Positions 7,128 to 13,612 of a DNA stretch of 23,665 nt are shown here, piece by piece. The stretch's first letter is position 1. Each line of letters starts with the position of its first letter. The translations under genes and the position numbers were made by a program. This DNA is from a virus. Location of the stretch: positions 1-23,665 of IMG/VR virus record IMGVR_UViG_3300037450_000167; one strand, 5' to 3'. Under the pieces are notes generated by a model that saw only the letters and a list, made by a program, of their open reading frames with translations, did no database searches and was not told where the DNA came from.

Positions 7128-8023
7128 AAATGCCGTCACGCGATTTTGACCCCAAGGAAGGGGGTTACACTCAAATCATGAACGAGTTTATCGATAACCT
7201 GACCAACTATCGCTTAGATTCAAACGAATGGTCCCTGGTAATGCTGATCATACGTAATAGCTGGGGAATCAAAGGGCAGGCCTGGGCTCAAAAACTGACA
7301 TGGGATAAGATGAAAGAAAAGACAGGCTTAGGCAACGGACCACTTGGATATGCCCGCGCTAAGCTGATTGCCCGTAATTTCGTTCATACCCGGAAAAACG
7401 GCCGTCGCACCCACTATAAAATCAACTCGAAGTATGAAACCTGGATACCCGAGGACCAATTACCAACCTACCGCAAGGCGCCCAAACTCCACTCCAGTGA
7501 AGTTAAAACCAAACTCCACTCCAGTGAAGTTTCAAACTCCACTCCAGTGGAGTTTGAACTCCACTCCAGTGGAGTTGTACCTTATAAAGAAAGAATAAAG
7601 AAAACTGTTAAAGAAACCCCTATAATCCCCAACGGAAATGGCGAGGGCGGATCTACCGTTTTGACGAAAAAACAGATCGTCGAGCAAGATGCTAAAGCCG
7701 TCGTCGATTATATGAATGAGCTCTCCGGAAAAACTTTCAAGCACTCCGATACCAGTCTATCAAAAATCCGGGGACGCCTCCGGGAAGGGTACACCCTGGA
7801 ACAATGCCTAACCGTATGCCTGAATAAATGGCTGGACCCGGATCATAAAGAGAAATACTATCGACCGATAACGCTCTTTCGTCCCAGTCTGTTCGAGTCG
7901 TATGTGAACGAAAAGGGCGCAAACCCGAAAATGTCAAAAAAGAAAGCCAAAATGTTTAGCACCATGGAGGCTTTTGCCAGGAGGTACCATGACCGACAGC
8001 AGGAAGCGCCAGGAAGCGATTGA
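7124..8023 (+). CDS. Phage replication initiator, O-like N-terminal domain
   Basis: This 299-residue protein starts at GTG 7124 overlapping the previous stop; ATG 7130 is an alternative start. Residues about 1-110 (YTQIMNEFIDNL, then LVMLIIRNSWGIKG, LTWDKMKEKTGL and GRRTHYKINSKY) match the winged-helix origin-binding domain of lambda O-type proteins. A linker (about 120-150) is encoded by four iterons and contains repeated LHSSEV-type peptides. The C-terminal about 190-275 segment (VVDYMNELSGKTFKHSD, then LFRPSLFESYVNE) matches a domain common at the end of phage replisome organizers. It should bind the origin within its own gene and recruit the helicase loader encoded next, by analogy with lambda O and P. 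Confidence 0.85.
   Translation: MKMPSRDFDPKEGGYTQIMNEFIDNLTNYRLDSNEWSLVMLIIRNSWGIKGQAWAQKLTWDKMKEKTGLGNGPLGYARAKLIARNFVHTRKNGRRTHYKINSKYETWIPEDQLPTYRKAPKLHSSEVKTKLHSSEVSNSTPVEFELHSSGVVPYKERIKKTVKETPIIPNGNGEGGSTVLTKKQIVEQDAKAVVDYMNELSGKTFKHSDTSLSKIRGRLREGYTLEQCLTVCLNKWLDPDHKEKYYRPITLFRPSLFESYVNEKGANPKMSKKKAKMFSTMEAFARRYHDRQQEAPGSD
7484..7620. repeat. Putative replication origin: four palindromic iterons plus AT-rich tract
   Basis: Four 21-bp copies of the core AACTCCACTCCAGTGRAGTT lie at 7484-7504, 7511-7531, 7534-7554 and 7556-7576, with starts 27, 23 and 22 bp apart. The last two copies have a perfect inverted repeat, CTCCACT-CC-AGTGGAG; the first two have one mismatch. An A/T-rich tract (about 7581-7620) follows. 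Four palindromic iterons inside an O-like gene followed by an AT-rich unwinding region is the organisation of lambda ori. Confidence 0.8.
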
Positions 8024-8645
8024 CAAGACGTTGCTGATTATGTGCCGGTATTATGAACAGCAATTAACCGATGATGTTATTGAGATTTATCATCTACTTT
8101 GGGCGAAATACGAAACAGAGGATATAACATCAGCCTGCTATATTTGGATGGAAAAAAGCCGATGGTTTCCCAAAGGTAATGAGATTATCGAGCTGATTGA
8201 AAAACAAAAAGGCCCACAGATAAGCCTCCAGACCCGAGCCCAACAGCAATGGCGCGTTATTCTCCAGCAGTTAAAACGCCATGGACCATATCACCCACCG
8301 AAATTCTCGGACCCCATCACGGCCGAACTGGTCAAAAATCAATTTTCATGGTCCTACCTGGCCAACATGAAAGAGTCGGAGGAGAACTGGGAGCAAAAAC
8401 GATGGTGCGAGGCTTTTGAGCTGGCAGCCGATCTCTATAAAGACGTGGAGCTCCTGGACGTTCCCGAGAGCCTAAAGAACCTTTTGGCGGATACCACAAA
8501 ACCTATCGCTGAAAAGGGCGAGCCGGTCCCACTCGATAAGATCACAGCGTTTAGAAAGATGTTAGAGTCCCAGGCCTTAAAAGATGATAAGGCTCTGGAT
8601 AAAACCAATGCGCGGCTTAGGGCGGATAAACTCGAAAATGAATAA
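7989..8645 (+). CDS. Putative helicase loader (lambda P position)
   Basis: This 218-residue protein starts at ATG 7989, because AGGAGG lies just upstream; a TTG five codons earlier contains that site and is unlikely. It is rich in aromatic residues and mostly helical (IMCRYYEQQLTDDVIEIYHLLW, then SACYIWMEKSRWFPKGNEIIELI). This is the pattern of short phage proteins that follow initiator genes and are often described as loader or replisome-organizer partners. No Walker motif is present, so it is not a DnaC-type ATPase. The 35-bp overlap with the O-like gene suggests coupled synthesis with the initiator. A role in delivering the host helicase to the origin is inferred from position and general character only. 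Confidence 0.6.
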   Translation: MTDSRKRQEAIDKTLLIMCRYYEQQLTDDVIEIYHLLWAKYETEDITSACYIWMEKSRWFPKGNEIIELIEKQKGPQISLQTRAQQQWRVILQQLKRHGPYHPPKFSDPITAELVKNQFSWSYLANMKESEENWEQKRWCEAFELAADLYKDVELLDVPESLKNLLADTTKPIAEKGEPVPLDKITAFRKMLESQALKDDKALDKTNARLRADKLENE

Positions 8646-8730
8646 AAAGCCTGACGTCTATAAGCCCGCCCCCATCGGCGAATACCTTGAAGGCCCTGGG
8701 GAACCATTAATCATAACACAAGGAGACAAT

Positions 8731-8979
8731 ATGACAGACAAATCGACCAAAGCCACAAACAACGAAATTGTAAAGGCGCTGATCGTCTTAGTGCAGGATT
8801 TTTTTGAGCATAACCCTACCGGCGCCAAGGTAGGCCACCCCGTTGCCGATTATACGGTGACCATCGATGAGGGTAACCTGGTGGCCCGGATCTCCATAGC
8901 CCTAAACTCATACCGCAGGCAGAAAGACCGGATCGCGGACCTGTTGGATAACATGAACAAAATCGCCAACGGCGGATAG
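8731..8979 (+). CDS. Small hypothetical protein
   Basis: This 82-residue protein starts at ATG 8731, chosen for AAGGAG about 5 nt upstream. The same frame is open back to ATG 8638, which overlaps the previous gene's end and would add 31 residues (NKKPDVYKPAPIGEYLEG and onward); that longer form is possible but lacks a clear ribosome binding site. The sequence has an N-terminal helix (EIVKALIVLVQDFFEH), a beta segment (DYTVTIDEGNLVARISIAL) and a basic helix (SYRRQKDRIADLLDNMN). No family is recognised. It lies among replication genes. Confidence 0.6.
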   Translation: MTDKSTKATNNEIVKALIVLVQDFFEHNPTGAKVGHPVADYTVTIDEGNLVARISIALNSYRRQKDRIADLLDNMNKIANGG

Positions 8980-8986
8980 GAGCTAC

Positions 8987-9145
8987 ATTAAAATAATTCC
9001 ATTTAAAAGACACTGTGTATCGTGTGGCAAAGAGGCCGAGAAGTTTGAAGACGGTCATTGCCTTGAATGTATAGAATATTTCCATAAGCAATGGCACGTT
9101 GACTATGGCGAATCGGCGAATAAGAAGCCGATATTCAAACCTTAG
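8987..9145 (+). CDS. Small two-CxxC zinc-finger protein with ATT start
   Basis: This is a 52-residue frame with no ATG, GTG or TTG anywhere between the preceding in-frame stop and its own stop. ATT 8987 lies 4 nt after AGGAG and is the only plausible start. The protein contains HCVSCGKEAEKFEDGHCLEC, two CxxC pairs 13 residues apart, the spacing of a small zinc ribbon, followed by an aromatic helix and a basic tail. ATT initiation is rare but known (E. coli infC). The well-formed zinc ribbon and tight placement 7 nt after the previous stop argue for a real gene. A sequencing error upstream or a decayed start are alternatives. Confidence 0.5.
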   Translation: MKIIPFKRHCVSCGKEAEKFEDGHCLECIEYFHKQWHVDYGESANKKPIFKP

Positions 9146-9166
9146 AACCTGATTGTTATTCAGGTT
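9146..9166 (+). other. Hairpin before the antirepressor gene
   Basis: AACCTGA (9146-9152) and TCAGGTT (9160-9166) form a perfect 7-bp stem with a 7-nt loop, starting right after the zinc-finger stop codon. An A-rich run rather than a T-run follows, so it is not a typical intrinsic terminator. It ends about 10 nt before the AGGAGGT of the next gene and may stabilise RNA ends or affect translation there. Confidence 0.45.
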
Positions 9167-9189
9167 CAAAAAACGAAAGGAGGTAGCCG

Positions 9190-10068
9190 ATGTCATTTGT
9201 TAATTTCGAAGGAATAGATTTCACTTACATCTGTGATGAGAATGGAGATCCCTGGTTTATCGCAAAAGAGCTTTGTAATTATTTAGATATCAAACACACT
9301 GGCAGGGCATGTAAGCATATCCCCGATTGTAATAAGCAATATATGATTTTTGAACACCTAAAAACCACCGGCAAAGGAAGCGGCCGAGGTGGCGACAATG
9401 GCAGGCGTCTTATTGTCAATGAGCCAGGCGCCTATCAATTGATTTTTCAATCCAAAAGGCCGGAAGCCACCAAACTTCAACAATGGCTTTACAGTGATGT
9501 TATGCCAGCCCTACGCAAGCACGGCGAGTATAAGATGCAGGAAAAGATCACCCAGGCGCCGCCCTCCGCTCGTTATATCGAGAGCGTCCCGGAAAATTTC
9601 CAAGAGGCCCTATTATTAGCCGCGTCAATCGAAGGTGCGCGGATGGAGCTTGCACACGAAAATATTGAGCTTAAAAAGGAAGTGTCCGAGAAAACCCATG
9701 GTCTCCGGGTGGCCGCGAAAACCGTCGAACAGGCAACTAAGACGGTTAAGCGAATCTCATGGAAGGCCGAGGGTTATGACAAGTTCCAAAATTATACCGG
9801 GGAATACACACTTAATGCCGCTGCAAAAATTTTTGGTATGAAACCTCACACTTTCACCGCCAAGCTAAGAGAGCACCATATTTTATATCTAATGCATGGC
9901 AAAAACATTCCCTACCAACAGTACGTAGAGCGTGGCTGGTTTGTTGTCAAAGAGGTTCAAGGGAGAAGTGATCGCGATACAAAAACCTATTTTCAGACTT
10001 TTGTAACACCCAAAGGGCTTAGAGGTCTGTGGAGAAAATTCGGACCCCAGCAAGATAAATTATTTTAA
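9190..10068 (+). CDS. Phage antirepressor, Bro-N plus KilAC domains
   Basis: This 292-residue protein starts at ATG 9190 after a strong AGGAGGT. The N-terminal about 110 residues are a Bro-N domain: DENGDPWFIAKELCNYLDIK, LIVNEPGAYQLIFQSKRPEA, then LQQWLYSDVMPALRKHGEY. A helical linker (about 135-185) leads to a C-terminal KilAC/ANT-type domain: YTLNAAAKIFGMKPHTFTAKL, then WFVVKEVQGRSD and TYFQTFVTPKGLRGL. Members of this combination bind DNA and antagonise phage repressors or redirect early transcription. Here it is in the middle of the rightward cluster between replication genes and the Tas region. The target is unknown; a repressor is not encoded in this window except the small Cro-like protein. 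Confidence 0.9.
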   Translation: MSFVNFEGIDFTYICDENGDPWFIAKELCNYLDIKHTGRACKHIPDCNKQYMIFEHLKTTGKGSGRGGDNGRRLIVNEPGAYQLIFQSKRPEATKLQQWLYSDVMPALRKHGEYKMQEKITQAPPSARYIESVPENFQEALLLAASIEGARMELAHENIELKKEVSEKTHGLRVAAKTVEQATKTVKRISWKAEGYDKFQNYTGEYTLNAAAKIFGMKPHTFTAKLREHHILYLMHGKNIPYQQYVERGWFVVKEVQGRSDRDTKTYFQTFVTPKGLRGLWRKFGPQQDKLF

Positions 10069-10082
10069 AAGGAGGTTGTCTA

Positions 10083-10517
10083 ATGCCTGAAGACTTTTTC
10101 GATTACAACAAATTTCCAAGCATTTATTATACGGATGAACAGCGGGAAGATTGGATTAAACATAATCCTTATTGTGCAATCACCAGGAAAGAATTTGACG
10201 AATTAAGAAAAATCATTGATTACATTGCCCATCAAGGTCGGCTGGTTACCTCCAAAGAGGTTAGCGAAGTATTTGGCATCCAAGAACAAACAACCGGCTG
10301 GATGAATACCAGGGCAACTATTAAAGACGGCATGCGTCATTATGCTGCAATAGCCGGCATACCGATCGGAGCTGGCAACAAAGGCTATTTTCTAATTGTG
10401 GACGCCGATGAAGTCGAACGATATGCCGAAAACCTTCATAGCAGAATCAGAGGGATGGAAGAAAGAATCGTACTTGTTACTGAGGCCTGGCAGAACAGAG
10501 CAACGGAGGTTATTTGA
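10083..10517 (+). CDS. Helix-turn-helix protein of phage early region
   Basis: This 144-residue protein starts at ATG 10083, with AAGGAGGT upstream. Residues about 48-80 (IIDYIAHQGRLVTSKEVSEVFGI) form a winged-helix start with an S-K-E-V HTH turn. IPIGAGNKGYFLIVDADEVERYAENLHSRIRGMEERI follows, a pattern seen at the end of many small phage DNA-binding proteins (a wing GNKGYFL, then a long closing helix). DNA binding is likely; the precise role is unknown. Its stop overlaps the start of the next gene (TGATG), so the two are coupled. Confidence 0.65.
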   Translation: MPEDFFDYNKFPSIYYTDEQREDWIKHNPYCAITRKEFDELRKIIDYIAHQGRLVTSKEVSEVFGIQEQTTGWMNTRATIKDGMRHYAAIAGIPIGAGNKGYFLIVDADEVERYAENLHSRIRGMEERIVLVTEAWQNRATEVI

Positions 10518-10819
10518 TGGGTAAAAAACCAGAGGATTTTAAGATTACCGGGGAAACCGGAGTCAAAACAGTCGAGGAGCCATTTTTCGGGTTCCCGGCC
10601 GAGTCGCGTATGACCGGCTGTATCTTGGAAAGCCAGGATTTTGGCAATGAAAAGCGATTTACCCTGGAATTCGAGCGCCATAATTCTAAAGCAGTATTCG
10701 ACCCTATCCGGGATTATATATCGTTTTACCGGCATCAAGAGGTTAATGAGATCATCAGAGAACTAATCAATCTGGCCGCCCGGCTGCAGGCCTCCTGTGT
10801 CGATGCGATCCAAGAATGA
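10517..10819 (+). CDS. Hypothetical protein
   Basis: This is a 100-residue protein. ATG 10517 overlaps the previous stop (TGATG), with GGAGG 8 nt upstream inside the previous gene. The middle has a beta segment ending KRFTLEFERHNSKAVFDPIRDYI, and the C-terminus is a helix (EIIRELINLAARLQASCVDAIQ). No family is recognised. Its stop overlaps the next start (ATGA), so it is coupled on both sides. Confidence 0.6.
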   Translation: MGKKPEDFKITGETGVKTVEEPFFGFPAESRMTGCILESQDFGNEKRFTLEFERHNSKAVFDPIRDYISFYRHQEVNEIIRELINLAARLQASCVDAIQE

Positions 10820-11211
10820 AACCAATCGTTTCGATACTGCTTATTTTAACAGTATGTACGTGCGCGTGCGCAGATTCGAAGCCGTCGACCTTAATCCGCC
10901 AGGGCGATGAAAACGTATGGGTTGAATGTCCTGAGTGGGACTGGAGCTTAGTCCCGCCCGAATGTCGCAGGCCCGCTTTCAACTGCGTGCCGACTTGTGG
11001 CAAGTGGCCAGGGGATAAAACCGATATTGGCGCCTATGAGTATGTCCCGGGCATCACCTCACAAAAGCCCTGGGGTATTTGGGAGGGAGTCCCGTTTGCC
11101 GTGGCGCCTGGCACCAAGCCCCTGGGCGATCCCAAAGCCCCAATAAACTTACGAGGCGCCAAGCCACCACCACCGACGGACCTCGTTATCACAGGAGTGA
11201 AAAGAGAATAG
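10816..11211 (+). CDS. Small secreted protein, proline- and cysteine-containing
   Basis: This is a 131-residue protein. The N-terminus MKPIVSILLILTVCTCACA is a Sec signal peptide with a possible cleavage after ACA; a lipoprotein-type cleavage at one of the cysteines is less likely because the lipobox is poor. The mature part is Pro- and Trp-rich (VWVECPEWDWSLVPPECRRP) with several cysteines that could form disulfides. It contains GDKTDIGAYEYVPG, which resembles the D-I-G-A-Y-E-Y end motif of right-handed beta-helix surface proteins. It overlaps the previous gene (ATGA) and immediately precedes the tas gene. A surface or superinfection-exclusion role is a guess. Confidence 0.6.
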   Translation: MKPIVSILLILTVCTCACADSKPSTLIRQGDENVWVECPEWDWSLVPPECRRPAFNCVPTCGKWPGDKTDIGAYEYVPGITSQKPWGIWEGVPFAVAPGTKPLGDPKAPINLRGAKPPPPTDLVITGVKRE

Positions 11212-11221
11212 GAGGGCTAAT

Positions 11222-12124
11222 ATGTCAGTCGATCACGAATTAAGAAGTATTGTTAATGGCATCTACGATTTACAACAGTTAAGAGTCAGCATAGGTAACC
11301 GGATTGTTTCCAGCTTCCGCATAAAATTAGGGATTAAACCCAGTGAAGACAAGAAAAAACGCAACAAAGAGGCCGAGAAACTGCTAAGAGCAATTCGGAA
11401 GGAATATAAAAGAATTACCGATGGGATTGTCAAAATCACGGTAAAATTTAAAATTCCTAAAGATACCTCGCTTATCGCCTCGGTGGCTGAGGTCATGCTA
11501 ATAAAGCAATATGAGGATGTTTTAAGCTGTGAGGAAATCGTCTTTGAAGATATGGGCGCAATCGTCAAAACCAGGCCTTTATGGAGCGCTTTTTTTCAGC
11601 ATGTAAAGGGATGCGGTCCGGTAGTCGCTGGCTTCCTTCTGGCCTATGTCGATATAGTGAAATCCGTAACCGTTTCGGCGCTTTGGTATTATTGCGGATA
11701 TGGCGTCGAAAAAGACGGGCTGGCAACGTCGCGGCGAAAAGAACACTTGATCGAGGTCGAATATCTCGACAAGGATGGAAAGACCCAAACTAAATGGGTA
11801 ATTCACCATAACCCAAGGGTTAGATCTAAATTGGCATTTGTCGGCGTCCGCGGACTCATGACGGCCAATGATTATTATAAAACCGATGTTTATGATCCCT
11901 ATAAGCATCGAATTAAATCTATGCCTAAGCACGCGAAAAAGACACCCTCACATATTGACAAAATGGCCAAGCGAAAAATGATCAAAGCGTTTTTACAAGA
12001 TCTTTGGCCGGTTTGGCGTGAATTAGAAGGCCTGTCAATAACCGATCCTTATGCCAAAGCCAAGTTGGGGATTAAACACGGCGATCACGCGACAATAACA
12101 GACGATCCAGCCAAGAGGATTTAG
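11222..12124 (+). CDS. tasA: TasA-like Nop-domain protein of a TIGR-Tas system
   Basis: This 300-residue protein starts at ATG 11222 with AGGAGGG upstream. Residues 1-115 are charged and mostly helical (a coiled-coil-like KKKRNKEAEKLLRAIRKEYK). Residues about 120-275 resemble the C-terminal (Transposase_20) domain of IS110 recombinases, the domain related to the Nop domain of box C/D snoRNP proteins. Features are FFQHVKGCGPVVAGFLLAYV (helix-hairpin-helix-like, GCGP at 130-133), ALWYYCGYG, HNPRVRSKLAFVGVRG, then DPYKHRI and a closing basic helix KMAKRKMIKAFLQDLW. There is no DEDD/RuvC or HNH nuclease domain, so it is not an active IS110 transposase. It matches the nuclease-less TasA type of TIGR-Tas. 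Its stop codon overlaps the first block of a 36-bp-unit guide array. It should bind array-derived RNAs and act in RNA-guided DNA recognition. The function in the phage is unknown. Confidence 0.8.
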   Translation: MSVDHELRSIVNGIYDLQQLRVSIGNRIVSSFRIKLGIKPSEDKKKRNKEAEKLLRAIRKEYKRITDGIVKITVKFKIPKDTSLIASVAEVMLIKQYEDVLSCEEIVFEDMGAIVKTRPLWSAFFQHVKGCGPVVAGFLLAYVDIVKSVTVSALWYYCGYGVEKDGLATSRRKEHLIEVEYLDKDGKTQTKWVIHHNPRVRSKLAFVGVRGLMTANDYYKTDVYDPYKHRIKSMPKHAKKTPSHIDKMAKRKMIKAFLQDLWPVWRELEGLSITDPYAKAKLGIKHGDHATITDDPAKRI

Positions 12125-13194
12125 AAAACCACCATCGCGTAGCGTGCCATACTCCCATAGAAACCCATACTCCACAAGCGTGCCATGATCACAAAGAAAC
12201 ACAACTGTGAAAAGCGAGCCAGGGAAAGCCAGAAACCCATGAATCCGTAGCGAGCCTGAAGGTGACAGTAACCCCTCGTGATTGAGCGAGTCAGGAACTT
12301 CGAGAAAACCGAAAAAGCACAGCGAGCCTGGGACTCACAGAAACCCTATGTCCCGGAGCGAGCCGAGAACTTTCAGAAACCCCAAAAATTTGAGCGAGCC
12401 TTGTAAATGGAGAAACCCAGCGATCTTCAGCGTGTCATGTTACAGCAGAAAACCATTATAAAAGAGCGTGCCAGAAATAGGGAGAAACCCATATTTCCAA
12501 AAGCGAGCCACCACGCAAGAGAAACCCTTACCACCAGAGCGAGCCGTTCAATCAGAGAAAACCAAGCCCGGAGAGCGAGCTATGAAATGTAAGAAACCCA
12601 TGAGACCTTAGCGTGCCAAATAACACAGATAAAAACAGAAATCTGAAGCGGGCCATAAACCGGTAGAAATCCACCAAAAAGGAGCGAGCCAGAAGTATAA
12701 AGAAACCCATTGAAGTATAGCGAGCCAGAGGTTCAAAGAAACCCTACACATTTGAGCGAGCCAGCCGTTCTTAGAAACCCATGAAGAGGAAGCGAGCCAA
12801 TGTCCGGTAGAAACCCTGAATGATTAAGCGAGCCTTTGAATGAAAGGAAACCTACATCGGTAAGCGAGCCACAAGCCCCGAGAAACCCATATACAAGAAG
12901 CGAGCCTGCCGGGGTAAGAAAACCCAGATCGAAAAGCGAGCCTTCGGTGCATAGAAACCCGCGATTTAGAAGCGAGCCAGACAATCGAAGGAAACCAGAC
13001 ATAGACAGCGAGCCGAATAGGTAGAGAAAACCATGTGTCTTTAGCGTGCCGATAACTCGGAGAAAACCAAAGTTTTACAGCGAGCCAGTGCCACATAGAA
13101 ACCCGTATCAAGTAAGCGAGCCCTATGTCGATAGGAAACCAAGCCGCGATAGCGAGCCAAGCAAAAAAAGAAAACCTACACCATCGAGCGTATG
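12123..13194 (+). repeat. TIGR array: 60 alternating 8-nt blocks, 59 spacers, 36-bp units
   Basis: Block X (AGCGAGCC) and block Y (AGAAACCC) alternate with spacers of exactly 10 nt, apart from two of 11 nt (before 12502 and before 12629), giving a 36-bp unit. X blocks number 30 (first 12141, last 13187): 20 are exact, five are AGCGTGCC and five are other variants, the last AGCGTATG. Y blocks number 30 (first 12123, last 13169): 15 are exact, eight AGAAAACC, three AGGAAACC and four others. The weakest unit is near 12574-12672 (AGCGAGCT, ATAAAAAC, AGCGGGCC). Spacers are all different. In TIGR systems a 36-nt guide with two short spacers is released per unit, and the paired repeats act like box C/D elements. 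The array is on the same strand as the Tas gene and is probably transcribed with it. Confidence 0.85.
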
Positions 13195-13350
13195 AAGCGG
13201 AAGCGTTGCCCTAATTATGAACAGTGTCGAGGCTGGGTACTTTGCAAAGGCCTGTGTCGATCCTGCTATGGCAAGGCCCATAAATTTTGGTATGCAAACC
13301 GCAAAGCAAGACAGAAAAATAAAGACCTGTCAAGTCAGACAGAAAAATAA
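13192..13350 (+). CDS. Cysteine-rich small protein at the end of the TIGR array
   Basis: This 52-residue protein has its ATG in the last, degenerate array block (AGCGTATG). It begins MKRKRCPNYEQC and continues RGWVLCKGLCRSCYGKAHKF, with five cysteines arranged as in a small zinc-binding knuckle, then a basic tail. A 14-bp direct repeat (AGACAGAAAAATAA at 13309-13322 and 13337-13350) makes up the 3' end; the second copy supplies the stop codon. No good ribosome binding site is visible, so translation may depend on the array transcript. The cysteine pattern suggests a real nucleic-acid-binding protein. Involvement in TIGR function is inferred from adjacency only. Confidence 0.5.
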   Translation: MKRKRCPNYEQCRGWVLCKGLCRSCYGKAHKFWYANRKARQKNKDLSSQTEK

Positions 13351-13612
13351 TTTTATATCTGGATAAAATTTGTAGGGTAAGATTTGCACTAAATCTGCAA
13401 ATTTCAGAGGCTTAAAACGGCTATTTTCGGCTTTAAAGCTCTTAAAACACTCAATAAAAAAGTATGGTAAGATTAGGCTTAATTTGGTGGGGAAAGTTTT
13501 GTTAAATTCTGACAGGGAATTACTAAATAACCAGCCCTGTCAAAATATTTATGAAGTGTTTACAAGGCTTTACAGTGGGGAAAATTTGTTAAATTAAAGT
13601 GGAAATTCCTAA
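13351..13612. promoter_or_regulatory. AT-rich intergenic control region with short repeats
   Basis: No gene is seen in these 262 bp. They hold a 7-bp hairpin (ATTTGCA / TGCAAAT, 13382-13402), an 8-bp inverted repeat (TGACAGGG 13510-13517 / CCCTGTCA 13535-13542) and two copies of a TGGGGAAA...TTTGTTAAATT stretch (13488-13508 and 13576-13595). There is also a pair of GTAGGGTAAGATT / GTATGGTAAGATT stretches (13372 and 13462). It is very AT-rich compared with the flanks and probably contains the promoter and operator for the helicase cluster. No single promoter stands out. Confidence 0.45.

Noticed and set aside
11222-12124. An IS110-family insertion sequence
   Set aside because: The N-terminal DEDD (RuvC-like) catalytic domain is missing, there are no visible element ends, and the guide array follows directly.
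12733-13111. Minus-strand frames of 89 and 95 residues with a repeated GFL/GSL or RLA pattern, and plus-strand frames at 12407-12592 and 12836-13024
   Set aside because: The 36-bp array unit is exactly 12 codons, so any frame without a stop looks like a repeat protein. They are products of the array periodicity.
12123-13194. A CRISPR array
   Set aside because: Repeats are only 8 nt, two kinds alternate and spacers are 10 nt. No cas genes are present, so the arrangement fits TIGR better.
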